A stretch of DNA of 64,000 nucleotides from Bradyrhizobium liaoningense (GCF_018130825.1 NZ_JAFCJS010000005.1:186001-250000), one strand, 5' to 3'. Positions 33,783 to 42,987 are shown, counted from the first letter of the stretch. A program made the numbers and translations. Notes: a model not told the origin generated them from the sequence alone.

Positions 33783-35002
33783 CGCTCGTCAGCGATCACC
33801 TTGCCGTCGTTCGGCAGCGCGCCGGGGCCGACCAGCTCGATCGCGCCGCCGAGCTTTGTCACCGCCCGCAAGGTGCCCGCGATCTCCTCGCGGAGGTCCT
33901 CGCTTGCCGCCGTCGTTTCCGCTTTCAGCGTCATCGCGTCGGTTTCGCCCTGGCGCGTGACGACGAGACGCAGGCGGCCGAGCGCGGGATGGCGCTTGCC
34001 GATCTCGGCGACCTGCTCGGGACGGACGAACATGCCCTTGACCTTGGTGGTCTGGTCGGCGCGGCCCATCCAGCCCTTGATCCGCATGTTGGTGCGGCCG
34101 CAGGGGCTGGTGCCCGGCAGCGCGGCAGTGAGGTCGCCGAGCGCAAGCCGGATCCAGGGATGGTGCGGGTCGAGCGAGGTGACCACGATCTCGCCGACGT
34201 CGCCCGGTGCCACGGGATCGCCGGTGCCGGGCCTGACGATCTCCATGATGAGGTCCTCGTTCACGACCATACCTTCACGGGCCTCGGTCTCGAACGCGAT
34301 GAGGCCGAGATCGGCGGTACCGAAGGCCTGGTAGGCGTCGATGCCGCGCGCCTTGATCTCGGCCTGGAGCGAGGGCGGGAAGGCCGCGCCCGAGACCAGC
34401 GCGCGCTTGATCGAGGAGACGTCGCGGCCCGCGGTCGCGGCGGCATCGAGCAGGATCTTCAAAAAGTCCGGGGTGCCGCTGTAGCCGACGGGACGGTAGG
34501 CTTCGATCAGCTCGAATTGCTGCTCGGCATCGCCGGGACCCGCGGGGATCACCGCGCAGCCCAGTGCGCGCGCCGACGAGTCGAAGATGAACCCGCCGGG
34601 CGTGAGGTGGTAGCTGAATGTGTTGAGCACGATGTCGCCTTCCCGGAACCCGGCCGCGAACAGCGCCCGCGCACCGCGCCATGGGTCGGCCTGCCGGCCC
34701 TCCGGCTCGAAGATCGGCCCCGGGGAGGTGAAGAGCCGCGCGAACGAGCCTGGGGCCGCCGCCACGAAGCCGCCGAAGGGCGCCGAGGCCTTGTGCAGGG
34801 CCGGCAGTTCCGACTTGCGCAACACCGGCAGGTGCGCCAGCGCTGCGCGCGTGGTCACGGCGTCCGGATCCAGGCCTTTCAGCCGCTCGGCATAGGCGGG
34901 CGCCGTCATTGCGCTGCGCAGCACGCCGGGCAGGCGCGAAAACAGCTCGGCCTCGCGCGCAGCCTGCTCGCGCGTCTCGAGGGCGTCGTAATGGGCGGTC
35001 AT
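33779..35002 (-). CDS. Phenylacetate-CoA-ligase-like (PaaK family) adenylate-forming enzyme
   Basis: This 407-residue protein is of PaaK-family length. A region SARLFTSPGPIFEP stands in the place of the usual Ser/Thr/Gly-rich loop. Later come YSGTPDFLKIL, QAFGTADLGLIAFE, GEIVVTSLDP and the C-terminal RIKGWMGRADQTTKVKGMFV hinge. The family activates aromatic or carboxylic acids to CoA thioesters at the expense of ATP. It lies next to a liv-type ABC operon of the kind often used for aromatic acid uptake, but it is on its own transcript, divergent from the AGE epimerase gene. The substrate is not predictable. Confidence 0.78.
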   Translation of the reverse strand: MTAHYDALETREQAAREAELFSRLPGVLRSAMTAPAYAERLKGLDPDAVTTRAALAHLPVLRKSELPALHKASAPFGGFVAAAPGSFARLFTSPGPIFEPEGRQADPWRGARALFAAGFREGDIVLNTFSYHLTPGGFIFDSSARALGCAVIPAGPGDAEQQFELIEAYRPVGYSGTPDFLKILLDAAATAGRDVSSIKRALVSGAAFPPSLQAEIKARGIDAYQAFGTADLGLIAFETEAREGMVVNEDLIMEIVRPGTGDPVAPGDVGEIVVTSLDPHHPWIRLALGDLTAALPGTSPCGRTNMRIKGWMGRADQTTKVKGMFVRPEQVAEIGKRHPALGRLRLVVTRQGETDAMTLKAETTAASEDLREEIAGTLRAVTKLGGAIELVGPGALPNDGKVIADER

Positions 35003-35088
35003 GGCTGATCTTTCCGGGTTGGCATCCGTTGCACGCCGCCGCTGGCATGGGTATCAGACGGCCATTGTCGGGACGTGGAGAGAGCGAG

Positions 35089-36240
35089 ATGGCGGAGGAA
35101 CCGATCGTGGCGGCGGAGGAGACGGCCGGCGTCGTCGCGCGCCTGAAACGCCGCATGATCGACGACGCGATGCCGCTGTGGTCGACGGTCGGCTGGGATC
35201 ATGCCACGGGCGGCTTCATCGACCGGCTGCACCGCGACGGCACGGCGGATGCCGCCGCGCCGCGGCGCGTGTTCGTGCAGGCGCGGCAGATCTACTGCTA
35301 CGCCAAGGCGGCGCAGATGGGCTGGTATCCGGAAGGGCGCGCCGTCGCGCTGAAGGGGCTGGAGCACCTGCTGGCGAAGGCCAAGGCGCCCGACGGCAGG
35401 CCCGGCTATGTGCACCGGCTGACGCCGGAGGGCGCGGTGCTGGACGGCCGGCGCGATGCCTATGACCACGCCTTCATCCTGTTTGCGCTCGCGACGGTCT
35501 ACGCGCTCGACAGGGATGCGCAAATTCGCGCCGAGATCGACGCGCTGCTCGCCTTTCTCGACGGCCATCTGCGCTCGCCGCATGGCGGCGTGCACGAAGG
35601 TCTGCCGGTCTCGCTGCCGCGCCGGCAGAACCCGCACATGCATCTGTTCGAGGCGATGATCGCGTGCTTCGACGCGACCCACGACCTGTCGTTCCAGAAC
35701 CGCGCCGGCGAGTTCTTCGCGCTGTTCCTCGCCAACCTCTACGACAAGCAGAAGCACGTTTTGTCGGAGTATTTCGAGGAGGACTGGTCGAAGATCGAGC
35801 CGGTCAGTGTCGAGCCGGGCCATCAGGCCGAATGGGTCTGGCTGCTGAAGGGATTTGAACGCATCACGGGTTGTCCGACAGGGCAGCGGCGCGTGGAACT
35901 GCTGGCGACCGCGCTGCGCTATCGCGACGAGGCGACGGGCTGCCTGATCGACGAGGGCGATGCGGCCGGCAACATCCGTCGCAGCACGCGCCGGCTGTGG
36001 CCGCAGACCGAGATCGCAAAAGCGTGGATCGCGCAGGCCGAGTCCGGCGAGGCGGGTGCGGCGGATGAGGCGCGCGCGGCGCTGGTGCGGCTCGAACGGC
36101 ATTATCTCAGCCATCCCGTCAGGGGCGGCTGGTACGACCAGTTCGATCGCGACGGCAAGTCGCTGGTCGACACCATTCCTGCGTCGTCGTTCTATCATGT
36201 TCTCTGCGCAGTCACGGAAGCGGAGCAGGTGCTGAGTTGA
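35089..36240 (+). CDS. AGE-family epimerase/isomerase
   Basis: This 383-residue alpha/alpha-barrel protein of the N-acylglucosamine 2-epimerase family contains FVQARQIYCYAKAAQMGW, YDHAFILFALAT, NPHMHLFEAMIA, PGHQAEWVW and a late WPQTEIAKAW. These place the His residues expected at the active site. Relatives interconvert GlcNAc and ManNAc or mannose and fructose (free or phosphorylated). The start at 35089 is preceded by GGAGAG; the longer frame to 34909 is antisense to the ligase gene. Being near the ulosonate cluster, a role in supplying the sugar precursor is possible, but it could equally serve mannose metabolism. Confidence 0.82.
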   Translation: MAEEPIVAAEETAGVVARLKRRMIDDAMPLWSTVGWDHATGGFIDRLHRDGTADAAAPRRVFVQARQIYCYAKAAQMGWYPEGRAVALKGLEHLLAKAKAPDGRPGYVHRLTPEGAVLDGRRDAYDHAFILFALATVYALDRDAQIRAEIDALLAFLDGHLRSPHGGVHEGLPVSLPRRQNPHMHLFEAMIACFDATHDLSFQNRAGEFFALFLANLYDKQKHVLSEYFEEDWSKIEPVSVEPGHQAEWVWLLKGFERITGCPTGQRRVELLATALRYRDEATGCLIDEGDAAGNIRRSTRRLWPQTEIAKAWIAQAESGEAGAADEARAALVRLERHYLSHPVRGGWYDQFDRDGKSLVDTIPASSFYHVLCAVTEAEQVLS

Positions 36241-36243
36241 ATC

Positions 36244-37083
36244 TCACAGCCACCGTTTGCGCCGTTTGAAACTCTTGAGGTTCTTGAAGCTCTTGCGCTG
36301 GTCGCCGGCGCCGCCGAGGTAGAACTCCTTGACGTCCTCGTTGTCGCGCAATTCGTCGGCGGTGCCGTCGAGCACGACCTTGCCCTGCTCCATGATGTAG
36401 CCGTGGCTCGCCACCGACAGCGCGGCGCGCGCGTTCTGCTCGACCAGGAGGATGGTGACGCCGAGATCACGGTTGATCTTCTGGATGATGGAGAAGACTT
36501 CTTTCACGAGAAGCGGCGATAGGCCCATCGACGGCTCGTCCATCAAAATCATCTTCGGCCGCGCCATCAGCGCGCGGCCGATCGCGAGCATCTGCTGCTC
36601 GCCGCCGGAGAGGTAACCGGCAAGGCCGGTGCGCTCCTTCAGGCGTGGGAAATAGTTGAAGACCATGTCGAGGTCGGAATCGACCTCGCGGTCCCTGCGG
36701 GTGAAGGCGCCGAGCTTGAGGTTCTCCAGCGAGGTCATGTCGGCGACGATGCGGCGGCCCTCCATCACCTGAAAGATGCCGCGGCGGACGATCTTGTCGG
36801 GATCGATGCCGTTGATGCGCTCGCCTTCGAACAGGATCTCGCCGCGTGTGACCTCGCCGTCCTCGGTCTTGAGCAGCCCCGAGATCGCCTTCAGCGTGGT
36901 CGACTTGCCGGCGCCGTTGGCCCCCAGCAGCGCCACGATCGCGCCCTTGGGTACGTCGAGGCTGAGGCCACGCAGCACCAGGATGACGTCGTCATAGACG
37001 ACCTCGATGTTGCGCACGCCAAGCAGAGGCGGCGCGGGCACGACGCTGGGAGAAGGGCGAACGGTTTCGGCGGTCTCAGTCAT
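36244..37083 (-). CDS. livF: Branched-chain-amino-acid-type ABC transporter ATPase
   Basis: This 279-residue ATPase has Walker A GANGAGKST at 54-62, signature YLSGGEQQM, Walker B ILMDEPSMGLSP and the H-loop segment. The GLSP after Walker B is typical of LivF. It has a Ser/Pro-rich N-terminal extension of about 25 residues and a basic tail. It is the last gene of the first liv operon, separated from the binding-protein gene by a palindromic repeat. Together with livG, livH and livM it would form the inner membrane pump. The substrate could be an amino acid or, given the acyl-CoA ligase in the operon, an aromatic or fatty carboxylate. Confidence 0.9.
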   Translation of the reverse strand: MTETAETVRPSPSVVPAPPLLGVRNIEVVYDDVILVLRGLSLDVPKGAIVALLGANGAGKSTTLKAISGLLKTEDGEVTRGEILFEGERINGIDPDKIVRRGIFQVMEGRRIVADMTSLENLKLGAFTRRDREVDSDLDMVFNYFPRLKERTGLAGYLSGGEQQMLAIGRALMARPKMILMDEPSMGLSPLLVKEVFSIIQKINRDLGVTILLVEQNARAALSVASHGYIMEQGKVVLDGTADELRDNEDVKEFYLGGAGDQRKSFKNLKSFKRRKRWL

Positions 37084-37102
37084 GCTTTGTTACTCCGCTG
37101 TC

Positions 37103-37215
37103 GTCGCCCGGCTTGACCGGGCGACCCAGTATTCCAGAGACGCCTAAGATTCACGGAGAAGCCGCGGCGTACTGGATCCCCCGCTCCAGTGCGCACTGCG
37201 CACAAGGCGGGGGAT
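37103..37215. repeat. Dispersed palindromic repeat between liv binding-protein and livF genes
   Basis: There are two perfect stems. GTCGCCCGG (37103-37111) pairs with CCGGGCGAC (37117-37125) around a 5-base loop. ATCCCCCGC (37176-37184) pairs with GCGGGGGAT (37207-37215), with an inner GTGCGCAC-rich segment. It sits inside an operon, so it may stabilise or attenuate the mRNA and lower livF expression relative to the binding protein. This is a typical place for REP-like elements. Confidence 0.75.
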
Positions 37216-37243
37216 GACAGTGTGCGTGTGGTCAGAGCCGGGC

Positions 37244-38527
37244 TCACCAGCCCAGCAGTTCCGGCTTGCGCGGCAGCTCGACGGTCTTGACCTTCTCGAG
37301 CTTGATCGTGCCCTTGGCCATGAGGTCGTTGAGATCGCCGTCGGTCGCGCCTGACACCTTGGTGCGGTAGAGGTCGACCTTCAGCGTGCCGCGGTGGTCC
37401 TTGTCGGTCCAGGTCGAGGCATTGCAGACACCCTCCATGCCGGCCGGGACCCAATCCTTCTTCTGATAGAAGCCCTTGGCGACGTTCTCGCCGGTGGCGC
37501 CGCCGTTCTTGGCGGCCCAATCGAGCGCCTCCTTCATGTACAGCGCCGAGCAGACCGCCGCGATGTAATGCACCGGGCGATAGACCTTGCCGGTCGGGTC
37601 GGACATCTTGGAGATTTCCATCACGGTCTTCATGCCGGGCGCATCGCCGCCCCAGCTCACCGCGGTGCGCAGCGGGAAGATCACGCCGTTCGCGGAATCT
37701 CCGGCCGTCTTGGCGGCGTTCTCGTCCATGCCCCAGACATTGCCGAGGAACTGGATCTCGACGCCGGCGGTCTTGCAGGCCTTCATCACCGAGATGTTGG
37801 AGGCCGCGGTGTTGCCGAGATAGGCGTAGTTGGCGCCCGAGGATTTCAGGCTCAGGCACTGCGCGCTGTAGTCGCCCGGCGTGAGCGCGAACACCAGCGG
37901 CGGCAGCACCTCGAAGCCGAGCTCCTGTGCCATGGCTTCGCCCGCGGCCTTCGGTGCGTTCGGATAGGGATGGTTGGCGCCCATGTGCACGAATTTCGGC
38001 TTGCCGGACTTGCCCTTGGCCTTCCAGTCCTCGGCCGCCCACATCAGCATCGCGCGCAGCGAGTCCGAATAGCTCGGGCCGTAGAAGAAATTGTAGGGCG
38101 CGGGTTTGGCCTTGCCGCTGACACCTTCGGGATCGGTCAGCGCCGCGGCATAGGAGCCCGACATGTCGGGGATCTTGTCTTGGGCGAGGAAGCCGGTCAG
38201 CGCCTCGGTATCGGCTGTGCCCCAGCCCATGATCGCCGCGACCTTGCTGTCCGGCGCCGACCACTTCTTGTACAGCGCGATCGCGCGCGGCACCTGGTAG
38301 CCGTAGTCGTTGGTGTCGACGCTGAGCTGCTTGCCGCCGACGCCGCCGTTCTTGTTGACCCAGGCAAAGGTGTCGGCGACGGCCTGGCCGAAGGGGGTGC
38401 CGACGTCGGAGGTGCCGCCGGAATAATCGGCGAGATGCCCGATCGCGATCTGCGCCTGCGCGCTTGCCGAAAAGGCTGCGATCGCGACCACGAGCGATGC
38501 GGTGCTCAAAAGTGATTTTGCCTTCAT
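37244..38527 (-). CDS. livK: Periplasmic substrate-binding protein of liv-type ABC transporter
   Basis: This 427-residue protein has a signal peptide (KAKSLLSTASLVVAIAAF, then ASAQAQ as cleavage region). A type I periplasmic-binding fold follows, IAIGHLADYSGGTSDVGTPFGQAV, with the repeated alpha/beta lobes of LivJ/LivK-like proteins. It is somewhat longer than LivK (about 370), as in binding proteins for aromatic compounds. It lies between livM and livF in the operon. The ligand is not predictable from the sequence seen. Confidence 0.88.
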   Translation of the reverse strand: MKAKSLLSTASLVVAIAAFSASAQAQIAIGHLADYSGGTSDVGTPFGQAVADTFAWVNKNGGVGGKQLSVDTNDYGYQVPRAIALYKKWSAPDSKVAAIMGWGTADTEALTGFLAQDKIPDMSGSYAAALTDPEGVSGKAKPAPYNFFYGPSYSDSLRAMLMWAAEDWKAKGKSGKPKFVHMGANHPYPNAPKAAGEAMAQELGFEVLPPLVFALTPGDYSAQCLSLKSSGANYAYLGNTAASNISVMKACKTAGVEIQFLGNVWGMDENAAKTAGDSANGVIFPLRTAVSWGGDAPGMKTVMEISKMSDPTGKVYRPVHYIAAVCSALYMKEALDWAAKNGGATGENVAKGFYQKKDWVPAGMEGVCNASTWTDKDHRGTLKVDLYRTKVSGATDGDLNDLMAKGTIKLEKVKTVELPRKPELLGW

Positions 38528-38570
38528 GGGTCGGTTCCTCCTGTTTATTGTTTAAGTGAGATTGCCGCGC

Positions 38571-39644
38571 TCAGTGTGAGAACGGGTAGAGTTTCCAGTA
38601 CGCCTTGATCTGCCGCCAGCGATGCGCGAGCCCATCCGGCTCGAACATCAGGAACGCGATGATGATCACCCCGATCGCGATCTCGCGCAGGAAGGTGATG
38701 TTGGTGTTGAGCGACAGCGCCTTGTCGATCGCGCCGCCCTTCAAATAGTGGCTGATGAACTCCATCCCCTCGGGCAGCAGCACCACGAAGGCGGTGCCCA
38801 TCAGCGTACCCATGATCGAGCCGGTGCCGCCGATGATGATCATGGCCAGGAACAGGATCGAGCGCTCGATGCCGAAGCCCTCCTGGGAGACCACGAGCTG
38901 ATAGTGCGCGTAGAGCGCGCCGGCGATGCCGGCGAAGAAGGCGGCGAGGCCGAACGACAGGGTGCGGTACTTGGTGAGATTGATGCCCATGATCTCCGCG
39001 GAGAGGTAATGGTCGCGGATCGCCACCAGCGCGCGGCCGTCGCGCGTGCGCATCAGGTTGGTGACGAGGATGTAGCTCAACAGCACATAGGCCAGCACGA
39101 CGTAGAAATATTGCCTGTCGCCGCGCAGCGTGTAGCCGAAGATCGAGAACGGCTCGGCGCTTGCCGGCACCGATCCGCCGGAGAACCATTCGGCGCGCGA
39201 GAAGAAGTCGAGCAGGATGTATTGCGCGGCCAGCGTCGCGATGACGAGATAGAGACCCTTCAACCGCGCCGCCGGGATACCGAAGATCAGGCCGACCAGC
39301 GCGGTCACGACCCCCGCGAGCGGGATCGCGAAGAACACCGGGATCGGCGCGTTGTTGGAGATGTAGGCCGAAGTGAAGGCGCCGAGCAGGAAGAAGGCAG
39401 CGTGCCCGATCGAGATCTGGCCGGTGAAGCCGACCAGGATGTTGAGGCCGAGCGCCGCGATCGAGAAGATGCCGATCTGGATCAGGATGCTGAGCCAGTA
39501 TCCGCTGAAGAATTGCGGCGCGAGGCAGAGCAGCAGCACGCCCGCGATCGCGAAGTTGCGGCTGGTGGTGGTCGGGAAGATCGTGGTGTCCGCGGCGTAG
39601 GAGGTGCGGAAGTCACCAGCGGGGATGAGGGCAGGGCCGGCCAT
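38571..39644 (-). CDS. livM: Branched-chain-amino-acid-type ABC transporter permease
   Basis: This 357-residue membrane protein has about ten hydrophobic segments. It contains ALGLNILVGFTGQISIGHAAFF, the LivM signature loop, and GGTGSIMGTLMGTAFV, the conserved permease region near the C-terminus. It starts three bases after the livH stop at 39648. LivH and LivM form the transmembrane heterodimer. Confidence 0.92.
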   Translation of the reverse strand: MAGPALIPAGDFRTSYAADTTIFPTTTSRNFAIAGVLLLCLAPQFFSGYWLSILIQIGIFSIAALGLNILVGFTGQISIGHAAFFLLGAFTSAYISNNAPIPVFFAIPLAGVVTALVGLIFGIPAARLKGLYLVIATLAAQYILLDFFSRAEWFSGGSVPASAEPFSIFGYTLRGDRQYFYVVLAYVLLSYILVTNLMRTRDGRALVAIRDHYLSAEIMGINLTKYRTLSFGLAAFFAGIAGALYAHYQLVVSQEGFGIERSILFLAMIIIGGTGSIMGTLMGTAFVVLLPEGMEFISHYLKGGAIDKALSLNTNITFLREIAIGVIIIAFLMFEPDGLAHRWRQIKAYWKLYPFSH

Positions 39645-39647
39645 GGG

Positions 39648-40541
39648 TCAGATCCGCTCGATGTCGTGGGTGCCGAACAGGCCGTAGGGCTTGATCATCA
39701 GCACGATGATGAGGACGTAGAACGGCGCGATCTCGTAGAGATTGCCCCAGTGCAGATACTGGCTGTCGACATATTGGGCGACGTTCTCGAGCAGCCCGAT
39801 GATGATGCCGCCGAGCACGGCACCGCCGACGGAATCGAGTCCGCCGAGGATCGCCGCCGGGAACACCTTGATGCCGTAGGCGGCAAGGCCCGAGGACACG
39901 CCGTTGACGACGGCGACGACGACGCCGGCCACAGCCGACACGGTCGCCGAGATCGCCCAGGCCATCGCGAACACGCTCTTGACGGAAATGCCGAGCGACT
40001 GCGCGACCTGCTGGTTGAACGCGGTGGCGCGCATCGCGAGGCCGTACTTCGAAGCGCGGAAGAACCAGGCCATGCCGATCATCATCGCGACCGAGACCAC
40101 GAGGCTCATGACATAGACGGTCTGGATCTGGAGGCCGAACAGGCTGACCGACTGGCTCTCGAACACGCGCGGGAACGGCTGCGGATTGACGCCGAACATC
40201 CACTTCAGTGTGGCCTGGAGTACGGTGGACAGGCCGATCGTCACCATGATCACGGAGATGATCGGCTCGCCGATCATCGGCCGCAGGATCAGCACCTGCA
40301 CCGCGATGCCGAACACGAACATGAACACCAGCGTGATCGGCATGCCGATCCAGAACGGCACCTGGTATTTGGCGAGCAGTGCCCAGCACACCCAGGCGCC
40401 GACCAGCAGCAATTCACCTTGCGCGAAGTTGACGACCTGCGTCGCCTTGTAGATCAGCACGAACGACATCGCGACCACGCCATAGAGCGTGCCGACCACG
40501 AGGCCGTTGACCAGGAGCTGGATGAGGAAGGCGGTGTTCAT
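39648..40541 (-). CDS. livH: Branched-chain-amino-acid-type ABC transporter permease
   Basis: This 297-residue membrane protein starts TAFLIQLLVNGLVVGTLYG. It contains the LivH motif VNFAQGELLLVGAWV and the C-terminal GGLDSVGGAVLGGIIIG coupling region. The start codon at 40541 lies only 18 bases from the left inverted repeat that borders the DUF559 insertion. Its upstream operon neighbour, the acyl-CoA ligase, is therefore separated by about 515 bases of inserted sequence. Confidence 0.92.
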   Translation of the reverse strand: MNTAFLIQLLVNGLVVGTLYGVVAMSFVLIYKATQVVNFAQGELLLVGAWVCWALLAKYQVPFWIGMPITLVFMFVFGIAVQVLILRPMIGEPIISVIMVTIGLSTVLQATLKWMFGVNPQPFPRVFESQSVSLFGLQIQTVYVMSLVVSVAMMIGMAWFFRASKYGLAMRATAFNQQVAQSLGISVKSVFAMAWAISATVSAVAGVVVAVVNGVSSGLAAYGIKVFPAAILGGLDSVGGAVLGGIIIGLLENVAQYVDSQYLHWGNLYEIAPFYVLIIVLMIKPYGLFGTHDIERI

Positions 40542-40558
40542 GTATGGTGGACCTTTCG

Positions 40559-40614
40559 CCTCTCCCCGCTTGCGGGGAGAGGCCGACGCGCAAAGCGCGG
40601 CGGGTGAGGGGGAG
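40559..40614. repeat. Left inverted repeat of DUF559-bearing element
   Basis: CCTCTCCCCGC (40559-40569) and GCGGGGAGAGG (40572-40582) form a hairpin, then a divergent spacer, then GGGTGAGGGGGAG (40602-40614). The whole unit is repeated in inverse orientation at 40965-41021. The GGGGGAG at its inner end stands at the right distance to act as ribosome site for the DUF559 gene. Confidence 0.85.
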
Positions 40615-40621
40615 CTTCCGC

Positions 40622-40987
40622 ATGCGAGGTGCTGATGAGGGTAAGACGGAGCGCGCCAGAAGCTTGCGCATCGTCTCGACAGATGCGGAAGGAGTATTGT
40701 GGTATCGCTTGCGCGCCCGCAGGCTCAACGGTCACAAATTCGTCCGGCAGGAGCCGATCGGCCCGTACACTGTTGACTTCATTTGCCGCGAAGCCCGCCT
40801 GATCATTGAGGTGGACGGCGGACAGCATGCCGACAGTTCGCATGACGCCGTGCGCGACAAGTGGCTCACTGATCGCAACTATAGAATCCTGCGTTTCTGG
40901 AATAACGACGTTTCGAGCAATTTGGTCGGCGTTCTCGAAACGATTGTCACCGCCCTCGCGGAGACTCCCCCTCACCCGGATCGCTGA
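40622..40987 (+). CDS. DUF559-family endonuclease-like protein within inverted-repeat element
   Basis: This protein of 121 residues contains the DUF559/Vsr-like core: LWYRLRARRLNGHKFVRQ, YTVDFICREARLIIEVDGGQH, and RILRFWNNDV near the end. The pattern VDF followed by EVDGGQH gives the acidic and Gln residues of the PD-(D/E)XK nuclease fold. A longer frame begins at 40544, but the first part reads through the repeat, so the ATG at 40622, with GGGGGAG seven bases upstream, is preferred. It is on the opposite strand inside the liv operon, framed by inverted repeats, which indicates insertion. Nuclease activity has not been settled for most members; the cell role is unknown. Confidence 0.82.
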   Translation: MRGADEGKTERARSLRIVSTDAEGVLWYRLRARRLNGHKFVRQEPIGPYTVDFICREARLIIEVDGGQHADSSHDAVRDKWLTDRNYRILRFWNNDVSSNLVGVLETIVTALAETPPHPDR

Positions 40988-41021
40988 CGCGCTCCGGCCT
41001 CTCCCCGCAAGCGGGGAGAGG
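40965..41021. repeat. Right inverted repeat of DUF559-bearing element
   Basis: CTCCCCCTCACCC (40965-40977) is the exact complement of the inner arm of the left copy. CCTCTCCCCGC (40998-41008) with GCGGGGAGAGG (41011-41021) is the outer hairpin. The DUF559 coding end, with TGA at 40985-40987, lies inside this repeat, so gene and repeats form one unit. Confidence 0.85.
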
Positions 41022-41055
41022 CGAAGGGCAGCAGCGTGCGCGGCGATCGAGTGCC

Positions 41056-42987
41056 TCACTCCGCAGCCTCCGCCATGTGGCCGTGTCCGCCGAGGTCCAC
41101 CACGCGCAGCGTCGTTCGGACGCGCTGCGTGGTGCCGTCCTGGAAGCGGATTACGGTGTCGACGGGGATGTCGGCATCGCCGCGATAGATCGCGTCGATG
41201 ATGCCTTCGTATTTCTCGTTGATGACGCCGCGGCGCACCTTTCGCGTGCGGGTGAGCTCGCCGTCGTCGGCGTCGAGCTCCTTGTAGAGCAAGAGGAAGC
41301 GCGAGATGCGCTGGGCCGGCGGCAGCGTGGCGTTGACGGTCTCGACCTCTTTCTGCAGCAGCGTATAGACCTCGGGGCGCGAGGCGAGGTCGCTGTAGGT
41401 GGTGAAGGAGAGGCGGTTCTTCTCCGCCCATTTCGAGATGATGGAATAGCGGATGCAGATCATCGCCGCGAGTGCGTTGCGGCCGGCCCCGAGCACCACG
41501 GCTTCGGCGATATAGGGCGAGAATTTCAGCTTGTTCTCGATGAATTGCGGCGAGAAGCGCTCGCCGCGCGAGGTCTCGGCGAGATCCTTGATGCGGTCGA
41601 TGACCACGAGCTGCTGGTTGGCATTGAAATAGCCGGCATCGCCCGACAGCATCCAGCCGTCCTTGATGTCGGCGACGCTTGCCTCGGGATTCTTGTAATA
41701 GCCGAGGAACATGTTGGGGTGCCGCACCACGATCTCGCCGACGCCGTGAACGTCGGCATTGTCGATCCGGATCTCGACGCTGTCGGCCATCGGCACGCCG
41801 GTCGTGTCAGGATCGACCTTGCCTTCGGGATGCAGCGTGTAGGCCCCGAGCAGCTCGGTCTGGCCGTAGAGCGTGCGCAGCGGCACGCCCATGGCCTGGA
41901 AGAACTTGAAGGTATCGGGTCCCAGCGCCGCGCCGCCGGTGGCGGCCGAGCGCAGGCGGGTGAAGCCGAGGCGGTCGCGCAGCGCGCGGAACAGGATGGC
42001 GTCGGCAAAGCCGGAGCGCTTGCCCTGTTCGAGCGCGGCGAGGCCCGACTTCATGCCGATATCGAACAGGCGCTGCTTGAAGGGCGTGGCATCCATCACC
42101 TTCGCGCGGACGTCGGCGGCGATCGACTCCCAGACCCGCGGGGCAAAGAGCACGAAGGTCGGCGCGATCTCGCGCAGATCGTTCATCATCGTGTCGGGCT
42201 CTTCGACGAAGTTGATCTTCATCCGGCAGAGCAGGCCTTTGCCGAGCACGTAGACCTGCTCCATGATCCACGGCAGCGGCAGCACCGAGACGTATTCGTC
42301 GTCGGGCCCCTTCGGATCGAAGGTGAGATAGGTCGCGCAGTGTCCGAGCACGCGTCCGGCGGCGAGCATCGCGAGTTTGGGATGCGAGGTGGTGCCTGAC
42401 GTCGTGCAGAGGATCGCGACATCCTCGCCCCTGGTCGCATCGACCAGTCTGTCATAAAGCTCCGGCTCGCGCGCGGCGCGGGCACGGCCAAGCTCGGCAA
42501 ATTTCTCCGCCGACATCAGGCGCGGATCGTCATATTTCCGCATGCCGCGCGGATCGGAATAGATGATGTGCTTCAGCTTCGGCACGCGCTCGGCGAGCGT
42601 GAGCAGCTTGTCGACCTGCTCCTCGTCCTCGGCGAAGACGAGCTGCGCCTCGCCATAATTGAGGAGATAGGAGGCCTCCTCGTCCAGCACATCGCGATAG
42701 AGCCCGAGGCTGAGGCCGCCGATGGCATGGGTTGCGACTTCCGCCGCGACCCAGTCCGGCCGGTTGTCGCCGATGATGCCGATGACGTCGCCGCGACCAA
42801 GACCGAGTTCGAGCAGGCCAAGTGCGAAATCGCGGACCCGCGTCTGGTAATCGTTCCAGGTGAAGATGCGCCACAGCCCGAGATCCTTCTCGCGCAATGC
42901 GATCTCGTTGCCGTGCTCTTTCGCATTGAGCCGGAGCATCTTCGGATAGGTGTCGGCCTGCGTGACGCGGCCCGCATAATCCATCAT
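41056..42987 (-). CDS. AMP-dependent acyl-CoA synthetase (long-chain fatty acid CoA ligase-like)
   Basis: This 643-residue adenylate-forming enzyme has the phosphate loop CTTSGTTSHPK, RTLYGQTELLGAY, GEIVVRHPNMFLGYYKN, WMLSGDAGYF and DRIKDLAETSRGERFSP. The size and order are those of long-chain acyl-CoA ligases. It starts by ATGA overlap with the livG stop (42984-42987). Placement of a CoA ligase between livG and livH recurs in alphaproteobacterial liv operons and suggests that the imported compound is a carboxylate activated on entry. Substrate chain type is not predictable. Confidence 0.88.
   Translation of the reverse strand: MMDYAGRVTQADTYPKMLRLNAKEHGNEIALREKDLGLWRIFTWNDYQTRVRDFALGLLELGLGRGDVIGIIGDNRPDWVAAEVATHAIGGLSLGLYRDVLDEEASYLLNYGEAQLVFAEDEEQVDKLLTLAERVPKLKHIIYSDPRGMRKYDDPRLMSAEKFAELGRARAAREPELYDRLVDATRGEDVAILCTTSGTTSHPKLAMLAAGRVLGHCATYLTFDPKGPDDEYVSVLPLPWIMEQVYVLGKGLLCRMKINFVEEPDTMMNDLREIAPTFVLFAPRVWESIAADVRAKVMDATPFKQRLFDIGMKSGLAALEQGKRSGFADAILFRALRDRLGFTRLRSAATGGAALGPDTFKFFQAMGVPLRTLYGQTELLGAYTLHPEGKVDPDTTGVPMADSVEIRIDNADVHGVGEIVVRHPNMFLGYYKNPEASVADIKDGWMLSGDAGYFNANQQLVVIDRIKDLAETSRGERFSPQFIENKLKFSPYIAEAVVLGAGRNALAAMICIRYSIISKWAEKNRLSFTTYSDLASRPEVYTLLQKEVETVNATLPPAQRISRFLLLYKELDADDGELTRTRKVRRGVINEKYEGIIDAIYRGDADIPVDTVIRFQDGTTQRVRTTLRVVDLGGHGHMAEAAE

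Noticed and set aside
38622..40607. 661-residue open frame antisense to livM and livH
   Set aside because: Its highly charged, His/Glu/Arg-rich composition is the mirror of membrane-protein codons; the permease signatures are on the other strand.
40544..40621. Upstream extension of the DUF559 reading frame
   Set aside because: The extra residues are encoded by the hairpin repeat and have no domain similarity; the ATG at 40622 has a good ribosome site.
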